Source of the DNA: Bacteroides sp. GM023
GTDB taxonomy: Bacteria > Bacteroidota > Bacteroidia > Bacteroidales > Bacteroidaceae
Direction: 5' to 3'
DNA: 64,000 nt
Assembly: GCF_014750685.1 (NCBI RefSeq)
Contig: NZ_JAAXGE010000003.1
Location: 496,001 to 560,000, forward strand
Shown: piece by piece, positions 44,173 to 53,130 of the stretch
Layout: the number at the start of each line of letters is the position of its first letter
How positions within the stretch are numbered: the first letter of the stretch is position 1
The notes under the pieces: model-generated
What the model saw: the letters and a program-made list of their open reading frames with translations, nothing else
Told to the model about the DNA's origin: nothing
Database searches by the model: none
Translations under genes and position numbers: made by a program

Positions 44173-45303
44173 TTATGACTTCAAAGCCATCAACGCTGCT
44201 TCTTTCATGGTCGTGGCTATCTGAAAACGGCTATGATTCCGCAGCAGCTCCCGTCCGATATTCTCATTAGTGCCTGTAAGCCGGACGATGACAGGTATAT
44301 CGCTCTTTATCATGTCGAATGCCTGGATAAGTCCCAATGCCACATCATCACAGCGGGTGATTCCGCCGAAAATATTAATCAGAACCACTTTGACTTTTTC
44401 GTCCTGCAATAGGAGCTTCATGGCTTCCACTACTTTAAGTGGGTTGGAACTGCCACCGATATCCAGAAAGTTGGCCGGATTTCCACCGTGCAGTTTAATC
44501 ATATCCATTGTAGCCATGGCAAGTCCGGCGCCATTCACCATGCAGCCGATATTGCCGTCCATATGAACATAACTGAATCCTTTATCTTTCGCATTTGCTT
44601 CAACCTTTTCTTCTTCCGTCGGGTCAAATAATGCTTGTATGCCCGGATGGCGGTAAAGAGCATTATCGTCAAAAACAATCTTGGCATCAATAGCTATCAG
44701 CGTACCCTTTGCGGTGAGTGCCAACGGATTGACTTCCACCAATGATGCATCGTTTTCTATAAATACTTTATAAAGTTCCTGAAGGATAACGGCCATTCTG
44801 CCTGCCTGTTCCATCTGTGGAAAAAGGGAGAAGGCGAAACGCCGTGCTAAATAATCAGGAAGGCCGATAAACGGATCTATTGAATACCGGATGATTTTCT
44901 CCGGAGTTCGCCGGGCTACTTCTTCAATGTCCATTCCACCGGATGCGCTCAGCATAAGAACAACGGAACGTGTATTCCGGTCGATAGTAAAGCCGACATA
45001 ATATTCGGCTGCAATATCAATGGCTTCACTCACCAGTACCTGATTGACGGGGAGCCCTTTTATGCTCATCCCAAGAATATTTTTTGCTTCCTGATAGGCA
45101 TCTTCCATGTTATCTACCACTTTGACTCCACCGGCTTTTCCCCGGCCACCCGTCAATACTTGCGCTTTAATAACGACTCTGTCCGTCCCGATAGTCCGAA
45201 ACGCGGCTACAACACCCGCGGCTGTACGGCATAGCGTGTGCCTCTCAACAGGTATTCCATACTTGGAGAAAATCTCTTTCGCTTGATATTCATGTGTTTT
45301 CAT
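44173..45303 (-). CDS. sucC: Succinate-CoA ligase subunit beta
   Basis: A 376-residue ATP-grasp subunit: N-terminal HEYQAKEIFSKYGIPV, nucleotide loop VIKAQVLTGGRGKAGGVKVV, metal site VEVNPLALT, and the C-terminal CoA-ligase part NGAGLAMATMDMIKLHGG with NIFGGITRCDDVA. It forms the heterodimer with SucD. First gene of the sucCD operon. Confidence 0.95.
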   Translation of the reverse strand: MKTHEYQAKEIFSKYGIPVERHTLCRTAAGVVAAFRTIGTDRVVIKAQVLTGGRGKAGGVKVVDNMEDAYQEAKNILGMSIKGLPVNQVLVSEAIDIAAEYYVGFTIDRNTRSVVLMLSASGGMDIEEVARRTPEKIIRYSIDPFIGLPDYLARRFAFSLFPQMEQAGRMAVILQELYKVFIENDASLVEVNPLALTAKGTLIAIDAKIVFDDNALYRHPGIQALFDPTEEEKVEANAKDKGFSYVHMDGNIGCMVNGAGLAMATMDMIKLHGGNPANFLDIGGSSNPLKVVEAMKLLLQDEKVKVVLINIFGGITRCDDVALGLIQAFDMIKSDIPVIVRLTGTNENIGRELLRNHSRFQIATTMKEAALMALKS

Positions 45304-45437
45304 GGCTCACAAATTTGAGTAAATGATTCCTACTAATAAAACAGAAGCAAGATACGGAAAGTTTACTGAAAAGAATTCTGCTTGAATGTTTTAGAACATG
45401 TTAGTATCCTTTTGGTATGAAGATTGAGAATAAAAAA

Positions 45438-45465
45438 AGCGTGTTGACAATCCTGCCAACACGCT
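45438..45465 (-). terminator. Intrinsic terminator downstream of fabD
   Basis: AGCGTGTTG (45438-45446) pairs with CAACACGCT (45457-45465); the minus strand continues with a T7 run. It ends the thiD-fabD direction transcription before sucC. Confidence 0.85.
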
Positions 45466-45497
45466 GTAAACTAATGAATAGTGTATTTTACTGACGT

Positions 45498-46385
45498 TTA
45501 TGCAATGCCATGAGCACTAACAGAACCGTCTATCTTTTTAATCAATCCCTGAAGTACTGCACCCGGGCCACATTCTGTGAAATCAGTAGCGCCGTCAGCA
45601 ATCATATTCTTCACTGATTGAGTCCAACGTACAGAAGCAGTCAACTGAGCAACCAGGTTTTTCTTAATTTCGGCAGGATCAGTATGAGGGAGGGCATCTA
45701 CATTCTGATATACCGGACATTTGGGAGCATGAATTTCTGTTGCCTTGATAGCAGCTTCCAGTTCTACTTTAGCAGGATCCATTAACGGAGAGTGGAAAGC
45801 ACCACCCACTTTCAACGGAAGAGCGCGTTTTGCTCCGGCAGCTTTCATCAGTTCACAAGCTTTCTCGATACCTGGTATAGAGCCGGAGATAACGATTTGT
45901 CCCGGACAGTTGTAGTTGGCAGGTACACAAACTTCACCTTCTGCATTTACAGACGCACAGATTTCTTCTACTTTTTCATCCGCCAAAGCGATAATGGCAG
46001 CCATGGTAGAAGGAGTTGCTTCGCAAGCCTTCTGCATAGCCATTGCACGTGCGTAAACCAATTTCAAACCATCTTCGAAGCTCAAAGCACCGGCAGCTAC
46101 CAATGCAGAGAATTCGCCGAGGGAGTGTCCCGCAGTCATTTCCGGTTTGAAGTCGTCTCCCATGCAAAGAGCAGAGATAACAGAATGAAGGAATACGGCA
46201 GGTTGAGTAACCTTTGTCTGACGCAGGTCTTCGTCTGTACCGTTGAACATGATATCTGTAATGCGATATCCAAGGATATCATTTGCTTTTTCAAACAATT
46301 CTTTTGCTAAAGCTGAGTTTTCATACAGGTCTTTACCCATTCCTACGAATTGAGCGCCTTGCCCGGGAAATACAAATGCTTTCAT
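45498..46385 (-). CDS. fabD: Malonyl-CoA:acyl carrier protein transacylase
   Basis: A 295-residue enzyme loading malonyl groups onto ACP for fatty-acid synthesis. It starts MKAFVFPGQGAQFVGMG, the typical N-terminus, so ATG 46385 is used. The nucleophile elbow GHSLGE and the later GGAFHSPLM with the catalytic His are present. It lies 50 bp after thiD on the same strand. Confidence 0.95.
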   Translation of the reverse strand: MKAFVFPGQGAQFVGMGKDLYENSALAKELFEKANDILGYRITDIMFNGTDEDLRQTKVTQPAVFLHSVISALCMGDDFKPEMTAGHSLGEFSALVAAGALSFEDGLKLVYARAMAMQKACEATPSTMAAIIALADEKVEEICASVNAEGEVCVPANYNCPGQIVISGSIPGIEKACELMKAAGAKRALPLKVGGAFHSPLMDPAKVELEAAIKATEIHAPKCPVYQNVDALPHTDPAEIKKNLVAQLTASVRWTQSVKNMIADGATDFTECGPGAVLQGLIKKIDGSVSAHGIA

Positions 46386-46435
46386 ATTTTTATTATTTAA
46401 TTGATTTTTAATTGCGGGTGCAAAGTTACGGATTT

Positions 46436-47272
46436 TTATGATATGACCGCACAAAATGTACACATTTGTGCAATGGAGTCAGGAAAATGCCATAACGGTC
46501 CGTTGCCATGACCGATGTGCAAATCCTTGCCTGCAATGATTGCCTGGGTGATATAGGCTTTGGCATGTTGGATGGCTTCCCGCATGGGATAGCCTTTTGC
46601 CAGGTTGGTGGCAATAGCAGAGGAGAGGGTGCAACCTGTTCCGTGCAGATTATTGCTTTCTATCTTTTTTTCTTCATATATATGATATATGGATTCGGCA
46701 GTGTGAAGAAGGTCGAACATTGCGTCGCCTTCCAGGTGCCCGCCTTTTATTAAAATGCCGGTATGGAAATTATCTGTCAATATTTTAGCTGCTTCCTGCA
46801 TCTCCCGGATGTTATGGATGCTTTTGCCCGTGAGCACAGTTGCTTCATCAATATTGGGAGTGAGTAAGGTAACGAGCGGCAATAACTCTCTTTTTATTTC
46901 TTCTATGGCTTCATCCGTCATCAGTTTTCGTCCGCTGGTAGATACCATAACCGGGTCATATACCACGTATTCCGGCGCATACTTTCGCAGGCAATCGGCA
47001 ATGACATGAACAATCTGAATATCATTCACCATGCCTATCTTTATAGCAACAGGCTGAAGGTCTTCCATCACAGCCTCTATTTGTCCGCGTACAATTTCAG
47101 GAGACATAGCTTGCACGGCACGTACTCCCAGTGTGTTTTGTACGGTAACTGCGGTGATGGCTGATGCTGCATATCCGCCTAAAGCCGAGATTGTTTTTAT
47201 ATCTGCCTGAATACCTGCGCCACCCGAACAATCGGAGCCGGCAATGGATAAAATGACTGGAGGATGTTCCAT
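46436..47272 (-). CDS. thiD: Hydroxymethylpyrimidine/phosphomethylpyrimidine kinase
   Basis: A 278-residue ribokinase-fold kinase of thiamine pyrimidine synthesis. Motifs: SIAGSDCSGGAGIQADIKT at the N-terminus, YDPVMVSTSGRKLM, and the anion-hole NNLHGTGCTLSSAIA. ATG 47272 is chosen: it matches the family N-terminus and lies just after a -7 box. No TPP riboswitch was recognised upstream. Confidence 0.94.
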   Translation of the reverse strand: MEHPPVILSIAGSDCSGGAGIQADIKTISALGGYAASAITAVTVQNTLGVRAVQAMSPEIVRGQIEAVMEDLQPVAIKIGMVNDIQIVHVIADCLRKYAPEYVVYDPVMVSTSGRKLMTDEAIEEIKRELLPLVTLLTPNIDEATVLTGKSIHNIREMQEAAKILTDNFHTGILIKGGHLEGDAMFDLLHTAESIYHIYEEKKIESNNLHGTGCTLSSAIATNLAKGYPMREAIQHAKAYITQAIIAGKDLHIGHGNGPLWHFPDSIAQMCTFCAVIS

Positions 47273-47296
47273 TTTAGTTTTTTTAATATTTACCGG

Positions 47297-47304
47297 CAAA
47301 GATA
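47297..47304 (-). promoter_or_regulatory. -7 box TATCTTTG of the thiD promoter
   Basis: The minus strand reads TATCTTTG, matching TAnnTTTG, 24 bp before ATG 47272. It confirms the shorter thiD start and leaves no room for a riboswitch in the leader. Confidence 0.7.
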
Positions 47305-47460
47305 GGATAAAAAACGATAAGGTACAAAATAGCATATCGTTTAAAGTACAATAAGTACCCTTGTTGCAGCTAACTGGAATCTGTATGAAAAGTGCTGATA
47401 ATAAAGCGTAAATCTGGTTTTTGTACTTTATACAATTACTCATCCCGAAAATGACTAAAA

Positions 47461-47504
47461 TACATATTGTAAATCATAAGATAACACCCTCCGTACATAT
47501 TGTA
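47461..47504 (+). promoter_or_regulatory. Paired TACATATTGTA elements before the xylose regulator gene
   Basis: TACATATTGTA occurs at 47461-47471 and again at 47494-47504, a spacing of 33 bp or about three helical turns, followed by related GTATGTATGATATGTAT. The 340-bp gap between thiD and the regulator otherwise holds only the two divergent promoters. An operator for the Nudix regulator is plausible but unproven. Confidence 0.5.
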
Positions 47505-47560
47505 GTATGTATGATATGTATTTATGTGAAAAACAATGTTTTATAGCATATTTGATAAAC

Positions 47561-47591
47561 TTGTTTTGATGGTATTTCCCCTCTATATTTG
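47561..47591 (+). promoter_or_regulatory. Promoter of the xylose regulator gene
   Basis: TTG at 47561-47563, 20-bp gap, then TATATTTG at 47584-47591, a good Bacteroidales promoter. The TTG at 47589 opening the longer frame is inside the -7 box, so ATG 47613 is the start. Confidence 0.75.
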
Positions 47592-47612
47592 CATCGTCTT
47601 AAAGAAATATAT

Positions 47613-48344
47613 ATGCAGAATATACAGAAAAATACCCCTTTGGCCAACAATCACATATCAGTAGACTGTGTAGTGATTGGTTTTGACGGAGAACAACTGA
47701 AAGTATTACTTGTAAAACGTGCAGGTGAAGAAAACGGTGAGGTATATCACGATATGAAACTTCCCGGAAGTCTTATATATATGGATGAAGATTTGGATGA
47801 AGCTGCACAACGCGTATTATTTGAATTGACAGGACTTAAAAATGTGAACCTGATGCAGTTCAAAGCATTCGGTTCTAAAAACAGGACCAGTAATCCCAAA
47901 GACGTACGTTGGCTGGAACGTGCCATGCAGTCGAGGGTGGAACGTATTGTGACTATCGCTTATCTGTCAATGGTAAAGATAGACCGTGCACTGGATAAGA
48001 ACCTGGATGAGCATCTGGCTTGCTGGATTGCCTTGAAAGATGCCAAGACTTTAGCTTTCGACCATGATTTAATTATCCGGGAGGCAATGACTTATATTCG
48101 GCAGTTTGTGGAATTCAATCCTTCTATGCTATTCGAATTGCTTCCTCGTAAATTTACGGCTGCACAATTAAGAACTCTTTTTGAGTTGGTATATGATAAG
48201 CCTGTGGATGTACGCAATTTCCATAAGAAGATAGCCATGATGGAATATGTGGTTCCTTTGGAGGAAAAACAACAGGGAGTGGCTCACCGTGCCGCTCGTT
48301 ATTATAAATTCGATAAGAAGATATATAATAAGGTAAGGCGGTAA
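47613..48344 (+). CDS. Nudix-domain transcriptional regulator of xylose genes (XylR/NrtR-like)
   Basis: A 243-residue protein. The N-terminal part is a Nudix-like domain (about 18-150; ISVDCVVIGFDGEQLKVLLV, MKLPGSLIYMDEDLDEAAQR), but the catalytic REXXEE signature is altered to AAQRVLFELTG, so hydrolysis is unlikely. The C-terminal winged-helix part (about 165-243; FTAAQLRTLFELVYDKPVDV, FHKKIAMMEYV) is typical of NrtR-type regulators. Being directly upstream of xylB-xylA-xylE it is probably the xylose-responsive regulator. Confidence 0.88.
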   Translation: MQNIQKNTPLANNHISVDCVVIGFDGEQLKVLLVKRAGEENGEVYHDMKLPGSLIYMDEDLDEAAQRVLFELTGLKNVNLMQFKAFGSKNRTSNPKDVRWLERAMQSRVERIVTIAYLSMVKIDRALDKNLDEHLACWIALKDAKTLAFDHDLIIREAMTYIRQFVEFNPSMLFELLPRKFTAAQLRTLFELVYDKPVDVRNFHKKIAMMEYVVPLEEKQQGVAHRAARYYKFDKKIYNKVRR

Positions 48345-48358
48345 GCTTAATTCAAGTA

Positions 48359-48394
48359 TTAAGTATCAGATATTAAGTATTATGCGTTAAGTAT
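48359..48394. repeat. Three TTAAGTAT copies at an exact 14-bp period
   Basis: TTAAGTAT occurs at 48359, 48373 and 48387 in the 90-bp gap between the regulator and xylB, followed by a 9-bp tandem of AAATCGTT (48410-48427). It could be a regulatory array or a slippage-prone tract. Confidence 0.7.
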
Positions 48395-48434
48395 TAAATA
48401 GTAACTAGTAAATCGTTAAATCGTAAATATCATC

Positions 48435-49958
48435 ATGTTTCTATTAGGTTATGACATAGGTAGCTCGTCTGTAAAAGCGAGTTTGGTAAATGCTGAGACA
48501 GGCAAATGTGTATCATCGGCATTTTTCCCGAAAACAGAAGCGAATATTATCGCAGTAAATCCCGGATGGGCTGAACAAGACCCGGAAAGTTGGTGGGAAA
48601 ACTTGAAGTTGGCTACGCAGGCTATTATGACTGAATCGGGTGTCAGTGCTGCCGAAATTAAAGCTATCGGTATTTCTTATCAAATGCATGGGCTGGTGTG
48701 TGTTGACAAGAATCAGCATGTATTGCGTCCTGCTATTATTTGGTGTGACTCTCGTGCCGTGCCTTACGGACAAAAAGCATTTGAGACAATAGGAGAGGAG
48801 AAATGTCTTTCCCATCTGTTGAACTCTCCGGGTAATTTTACTGCTTCCAAACTGGCATGGATTAAAGTTAATGAACCTGCCATCTATGAGCAGATTTACA
48901 AGATAATGCTTCCGGGTGATTATATCGCCATGAAACTAAGCGGAGAAATCTGTACAACAGTTTCCGGCCTTTCGGAAGGAATGTTTTGGGATTTCAAGAA
49001 CAACCGGGTAGCTGATTTCTTAATGGACTACTACGGATCTGATTCTTCTTTGATTGCGGATATCAAACCGACTTTTGCAGAGCAGGGACGTGTCAATGCT
49101 GCGACAGCCAAAGAACTGGGACTGAAAGAAGGAACTCCAATCACATACCGTGCCGGTGACCAGCCTAATAATGCCCTTTCTCTGAATGTATTCAATCCGG
49201 GCGAGATAGCTTCTACGGCAGGAACATCAGGAGTGGTTTATGGAGTAAACGGTGAAGTGAACTATGATCCTCAATCACGTGTCAACACTTTTGCACACGT
49301 CAATCATACAATCGACCAGACTCGTTTGGGTGTATTACTTTGTATTAATGGAACAGGTATTCTTAATTCATGGGTAAAGCGTAACATTGCTCCTGAAGGA
49401 ATATCGTATAATGAAATGAATGTGCTGGCCTCTAAAGCTCCTATCGGCAGTGCGGGAATCAGTATCCTTCCATTCGGCAATGGCGCCGAACGTATGCTGA
49501 ACAATAAGGAAATCGGTTGCAGTATTCGCGGACTGGACTTCAATGCACATGGCAAGCACCATATCATTCGTGCTGCCCAGGAAGGTATCGTGTTCTCTTT
49601 CAAGTATGGTATTGATATTATGGAACAGATGGGTATCCCTGTGAAGATGATTCATGCCGGACACGCCAATATGTTCTTAAGTTCGATATTCCGTGATACG
49701 TTGGCAGGAGTAACGGGAGCCACTATCGAGCTTTATGATACGGACGGTTCGGTAGGTGCAGCGAAAGGTGCGGGCATCGGTGCAGGTATCTACAAAGATA
49801 ATAATGAAGCATTTGCTACCCTCGACAAGTTGGATGTGATTGAACCTAATGTAGCTAAACGTCAGGAATATGCGGACGCATATGCTAAATGGAAGCATCG
49901 TTTAGAAAAATCTATGACCGACAAGGTGCCCGCTCCGGTTCTCTCTTCAGATAAATAA
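48435..49958 (+). CDS. xylB: Xylulokinase
   Basis: A 507-residue FGGY-family carbohydrate kinase converting D-xylulose to xylulose 5-phosphate. Motifs include GYDIGSSSVKASLV at the N-terminus, the substrate region ISYQMHGLVCVD, and GDQPNNALSLNVFNPGEI with the catalytic Asp. TAGTSGVVYG and GHANMFLSSIFRD follow. Position before xylA and xylE confirms the specificity. The start is the ATG 90 bp after the regulator. Confidence 0.95.
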   Translation: MFLLGYDIGSSSVKASLVNAETGKCVSSAFFPKTEANIIAVNPGWAEQDPESWWENLKLATQAIMTESGVSAAEIKAIGISYQMHGLVCVDKNQHVLRPAIIWCDSRAVPYGQKAFETIGEEKCLSHLLNSPGNFTASKLAWIKVNEPAIYEQIYKIMLPGDYIAMKLSGEICTTVSGLSEGMFWDFKNNRVADFLMDYYGSDSSLIADIKPTFAEQGRVNAATAKELGLKEGTPITYRAGDQPNNALSLNVFNPGEIASTAGTSGVVYGVNGEVNYDPQSRVNTFAHVNHTIDQTRLGVLLCINGTGILNSWVKRNIAPEGISYNEMNVLASKAPIGSAGISILPFGNGAERMLNNKEIGCSIRGLDFNAHGKHHIIRAAQEGIVFSFKYGIDIMEQMGIPVKMIHAGHANMFLSSIFRDTLAGVTGATIELYDTDGSVGAAKGAGIGAGIYKDNNEAFATLDKLDVIEPNVAKRQEYADAYAKWKHRLEKSMTDKVPAPVLSSDK

Positions 49959-50000
49959 CTAATGATATATAAATAATAACCATTTAAAAATAAAAGAATT

Positions 50001-51317
50001 ATGGCAACAAAAGAATTTTTCCCGGGAATTGAAAAGATTAAGTTCGAAGGTAAAGATAGTAAGAACCCGATGGCATTCCGTTACTATGATGCTGAAAAGG
50101 TAATCAACGGTAAGAAGATGAAAGATTGGTTGAGATTCGCCATGGCATGGTGGCATACATTGTGTGCAGAAGGCGGTGACCAATTCGGTGGCGGAACAAA
50201 ACAATTCCCTTGGAATGGTAATGTAGATGCTGTTCAGGCTGCAAAAGATAAAATGGACGCAGGTTTTGAATTCATGCAGAAAATTGGTATCGAATACTAC
50301 TGTTTCCATGACGTAGACTTGGTATCTGAAGGTGCTAGCGTCGAAGAATACGAAGCAAACTTGAAAGCAATCGTAGCTTACGCAAAACAGAAACAAGCTG
50401 AAACAGGAATCAAACTGTTGTGGGGTACTGCAAATGTATTCGGTCATGCCCGTTATATGAATGGTGCTGCTACTAATCCTGATTTTGATGTTGTAGCCCG
50501 TGCTGCTATTCAGATTAAGAATGCGATTGACGCAACTATCGAACTTGGTGGTCAGAATTATGTATTCTGGGGTGGACGTGAAGGTTATATGTCTCTTCTG
50601 AACACAGACCAGAAACGTGAAAAAGAACACTTGGCACAGATGTTGACTATCGCTCGCGACTATGCCCGTGCTCGTGGCTTCAAAGGTACTTTCCTGATTG
50701 AACCGAAACCGATGGAACCGACTAAACATCAGTATGATGTAGATACGGAAACTGTAATCGGCTTCCTGAAAGCTCATGGTTTGGATAAAGACTTTAAAGT
50801 AAATATCGAAGTGAACCACGCTACTTTGGCAGGTCATACTTTCGAACACGAATTGGCAGTAGCGGTAGACAACGGTATGTTAGGTTCTATCGACGCTAAC
50901 CGTGGTGACTATCAGAACGGATGGGATACAGACCAGTTCCCGATTGACAACTACGAATTGACTCAAGCAATGATGCAGATTATCCGCAACGGTGGTTTGG
51001 GTAATGGTGGAACAAACTTCGATGCTAAGACTCGTCGTAACTCTACTGACCTGGAAGATATCTTCATCGCTCACATTGCAGGTATGGACGCTATGGCTCG
51101 CGCATTGGAAAGTGCAGCAGCTTTGTTGAACGAGTCTCCGTACAAGAAAATGTTGTCTGACCGTTACGCTTCATTTGACGGTGGTAAAGGTAAGGAATTT
51201 GAAGATGGCAAGCTGACTTTGGAAGACGTAGTTGCTTATGCTAAAGCAAACGGTGAACCGAAGCAGACTAGTGGCAAACAAGAACTTTATGAAGCAATCC
51301 TGAATATGTATTGCTAA
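50001..51317 (+). CDS. xylA: Xylose isomerase
   Basis: A 438-residue class II xylose isomerase converting D-xylose to D-xylulose. Metal and substrate motifs are present: [66 protein letters not shown] and [19 protein letters not shown]. Codon use is that of a highly expressed gene. Between xylB (42 bp) and xylE (109 bp). Confidence 0.97.
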   Translation: MATKEFFPGIEKIKFEGKDSKNPMAFRYYDAEKVINGKKMKDWLRFAMAWWHTLCAEGGDQFGGGTKQFPWNGNVDAVQAAKDKMDAGFEFMQKIGIEYYCFHDVDLVSEGASVEEYEANLKAIVAYAKQKQAETGIKLLWGTANVFGHARYMNGAATNPDFDVVARAAIQIKNAIDATIELGGQNYVFWGGREGYMSLLNTDQKREKEHLAQMLTIARDYARARGFKGTFLIEPKPMEPTKHQYDVDTETVIGFLKAHGLDKDFKVNIEVNHATLAGHTFEHELAVAVDNGMLGSIDANRGDYQNGWDTDQFPIDNYELTQAMMQIIRNGGLGNGGTNFDAKTRRNSTDLEDIFIAHIAGMDAMARALESAAALLNESPYKKMLSDRYASFDGGKGKEFEDGKLTLEDVVAYAKANGEPKQTSGKQELYEAILNMYC

Positions 51318-51336
51318 TTAAAATCTAATACTAAGA

Positions 51337-51368
51337 CGATAGGGCAGTGGTGAACTGCTGCTTTATCG
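51337..51368 (+). terminator. Hairpin between xylA and xylE
   Basis: CGATA/TATCG (51337-51341, 51364-51368) outside GCAGT/ACTGC (51344-51348, 51354-51358), followed by CCTTCTTTTT. A partial terminator that could reduce xylE transcription relative to xylA. Confidence 0.55.
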
Positions 51369-51426
51369 CCTTCTTTTTATATCTAATCCAACTACTACAC
51401 ACTACTTTATCCAACTTATAGAAACT

Positions 51427-52881
51427 ATGAACAATACAACGAACGAAGGAAGCAAACTTTATTTGTATTCCATCACATCCGTTGCTATCCTGGGCGGACT
51501 GCTTTTCGGTTACGACACGGCAGTTATCTCCGGCGCAGAAAAAGGCTTGGAAGCTTTTTTCCTTTCAGCCTCTGATTTCCAATATAATAAAGTAATGCAT
51601 GGAATTACTTCATCCAGTGCATTGATAGGCTGCGTGCTTGGTGGTGCTCTCTCCGGTATATTCGCTTCCCGCTTGGGACGCCGTAATTCGTTGAGACTTG
51701 CCGCCGTACTTTTTTTCCTTTCAGCATTAGGTTCTTACTATCCGGAATTCCTGTTTTTCGAATACGGAAAACCGAATATGGACTTGCTGATTACATTTAA
51801 TCTTTATCGTGTCTTAGGTGGTATCGGCGTCGGACTGGCATCTGCCGTTTGTCCGATGTATATCGCGGAAATAGCCCCTTCCAACATCCGTGGAACACTT
51901 GTTTCGTGCAACCAGTTTGCCATTATCTTTGGTATGTTGGTGGTGTATTTTGTGAATTACCTGATTATGGGCGACCACCAGAATCCTGTTATCCTGAAAG
52001 ATGCTGCCGGAGTTTTATCAGTTAGCTCCGAATCTGATATGTGGACTGTATTTGAAGGCTGGCGTTATATGTTCGGCTCTGAGGCTTTCCCTGCCGCTTT
52101 CTTCGGTCTGTTACTATTCTTTGTGCCGAAAACTCCCCGTTATCTGGTATTGGTACAACAAGATGAAAAAGCTTACTCCATTCTGGAAAAAATCAACGGT
52201 AAGACAAAAGCGCAGGAAATCCTTAATGATATTAAAGCTACTGCTCACGAAAAGACAGAGAAACTTTTTACTTATGGAGTGGCAGTAATTGTTATCGGTA
52301 TTCTTCTTTCCGTATTCCAACAGGCTATCGGCATCAATGCGGTGCTTTACTATGCTCCGCGTATTTTTGAAAATGCAGGTGCAGAAGGTGGCGGTATGAT
52401 GCAGACTGTTATTATGGGTATTGTAAACATTATCTTCACACTGGTTGCAATCTTCACCGTAGACCGTTTCGGACGTAAACCGTTATTGATTATCGGTTCT
52501 ATTGGTATGGCAGTAGGGGCATTTGCAGTGGCAATGTGTGATAGCATGGCTATAAAGGGAATCTTCCCGGTACTTTCAGTTATCGTATATGCCGCATTCT
52601 TCATGATGTCATGGGGGCCGATTTGCTGGGTACTGATTTCAGAAATCTTCCCGAATACAATCCGCGGCAAGGCAGTTGCCATCGCCGTAGCTTTCCAATG
52701 GATATTCAATTATATTATATCTTCCACTTTCCCGGCATTGTACGATTTCAGTCCGATGTTCGCATATAGCCTTTACGGAATTATCTGTGTAGCGGCTGCT
52801 ATCTTCGTATGGCGTTGGGTACCCGAAACGAAAGGCAAGACACTGGAAGATATGAGCAAACTTTGGAAGAAAAACAAGTAA
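51427..52881 (+). CDS. xylE: D-xylose:proton symporter (MFS sugar porter)
   Basis: A 484-residue 12-segment major-facilitator sugar porter. Signature motifs: LFGYDTAVISGAE, the RLGRRNSLR loop, VGLASAVCPMYIAEIAPSNI, QQAIGINAVLYYAPRIF, the DRFGRKPLL loop and VPETKGKTLEDM. Gene context makes xylose the substrate. It is the last gene of the xylose cluster. Confidence 0.95.
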   Translation: MNNTTNEGSKLYLYSITSVAILGGLLFGYDTAVISGAEKGLEAFFLSASDFQYNKVMHGITSSSALIGCVLGGALSGIFASRLGRRNSLRLAAVLFFLSALGSYYPEFLFFEYGKPNMDLLITFNLYRVLGGIGVGLASAVCPMYIAEIAPSNIRGTLVSCNQFAIIFGMLVVYFVNYLIMGDHQNPVILKDAAGVLSVSSESDMWTVFEGWRYMFGSEAFPAAFFGLLLFFVPKTPRYLVLVQQDEKAYSILEKINGKTKAQEILNDIKATAHEKTEKLFTYGVAVIVIGILLSVFQQAIGINAVLYYAPRIFENAGAEGGGMMQTVIMGIVNIIFTLVAIFTVDRFGRKPLLIIGSIGMAVGAFAVAMCDSMAIKGIFPVLSVIVYAAFFMMSWGPICWVLISEIFPNTIRGKAVAIAVAFQWIFNYIISSTFPALYDFSPMFAYSLYGIICVAAAIFVWRWVPETKGKTLEDMSKLWKKNK

Positions 52882-52943
52882 ATTAGGTTAGTGTAATTTC
52901 ATCGTGTCGTCAGGATTTCAGTGTGACGGCAGGATTCTATCAA

Positions 52944-52980
52944 GATTATGACATCATGCCAATGGTATGGTGTCATAATC
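52944..52980. terminator. 17-bp inverted repeat at the islet edge
   Basis: GATTATGACATCATGCC (52944-52960) pairs with GGTATGGTGTCATAATC (52964-52980), 17 bp with two G-U pairs and loop AAT. It starts 62 bp after xylE and ends 1 bp before the left 43-bp repeat. Without the islet it would stand between xylE and the convergent HU-like gene, so a shared terminator is likely; no long T-run is present. Confidence 0.65.
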
Positions 52981-52981
52981 A

Positions 52982-53024
52982 TTTATATGCATATCTTTCA
53001 GTAAATCAATAGCTTATTTTGCAT
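52982..53024. repeat. Left copy of a perfect 43-bp direct repeat (attL-like)
   Basis: Identical over 43 bp to 55874-55916. The repeat contains the palindrome ATATGCATAT and ends TTATTTTGCAT. Flanking bases differ on both sides. The two copies bound a 2.85-kb insert of three genes. Confidence 0.92.
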
Positions 53025-53085
53025 GATTGATGCAATAACCAACAGTTTTGCATTTTTGAGTAAATGCATAGTCTGACAATGCGCT

Positions 53086-53093
53086 TATCTTTG
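53086..53093 (+). promoter_or_regulatory. -7 box TATCTTTG of the deiminase-like gene
   Basis: TAnnTTTG match 37 bp before ATG 53131, inside the islet. No convincing -33 element. Confidence 0.6.
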
Positions 53094-53130
53094 CATTGTA
53101 AAATTTGAAAAGTCACATTATTGAAAGATT

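Noticed and set aside
47273..47340. TPP riboswitch upstream of thiD
   Set aside because: The promoter lies only 24 bp before the ATG and no conserved TPP-aptamer words are present.
48359..48394. CRISPR-like array
   Set aside because: Units are 8 bp at 14-bp spacing, only three copies, and no cas genes are in the window.
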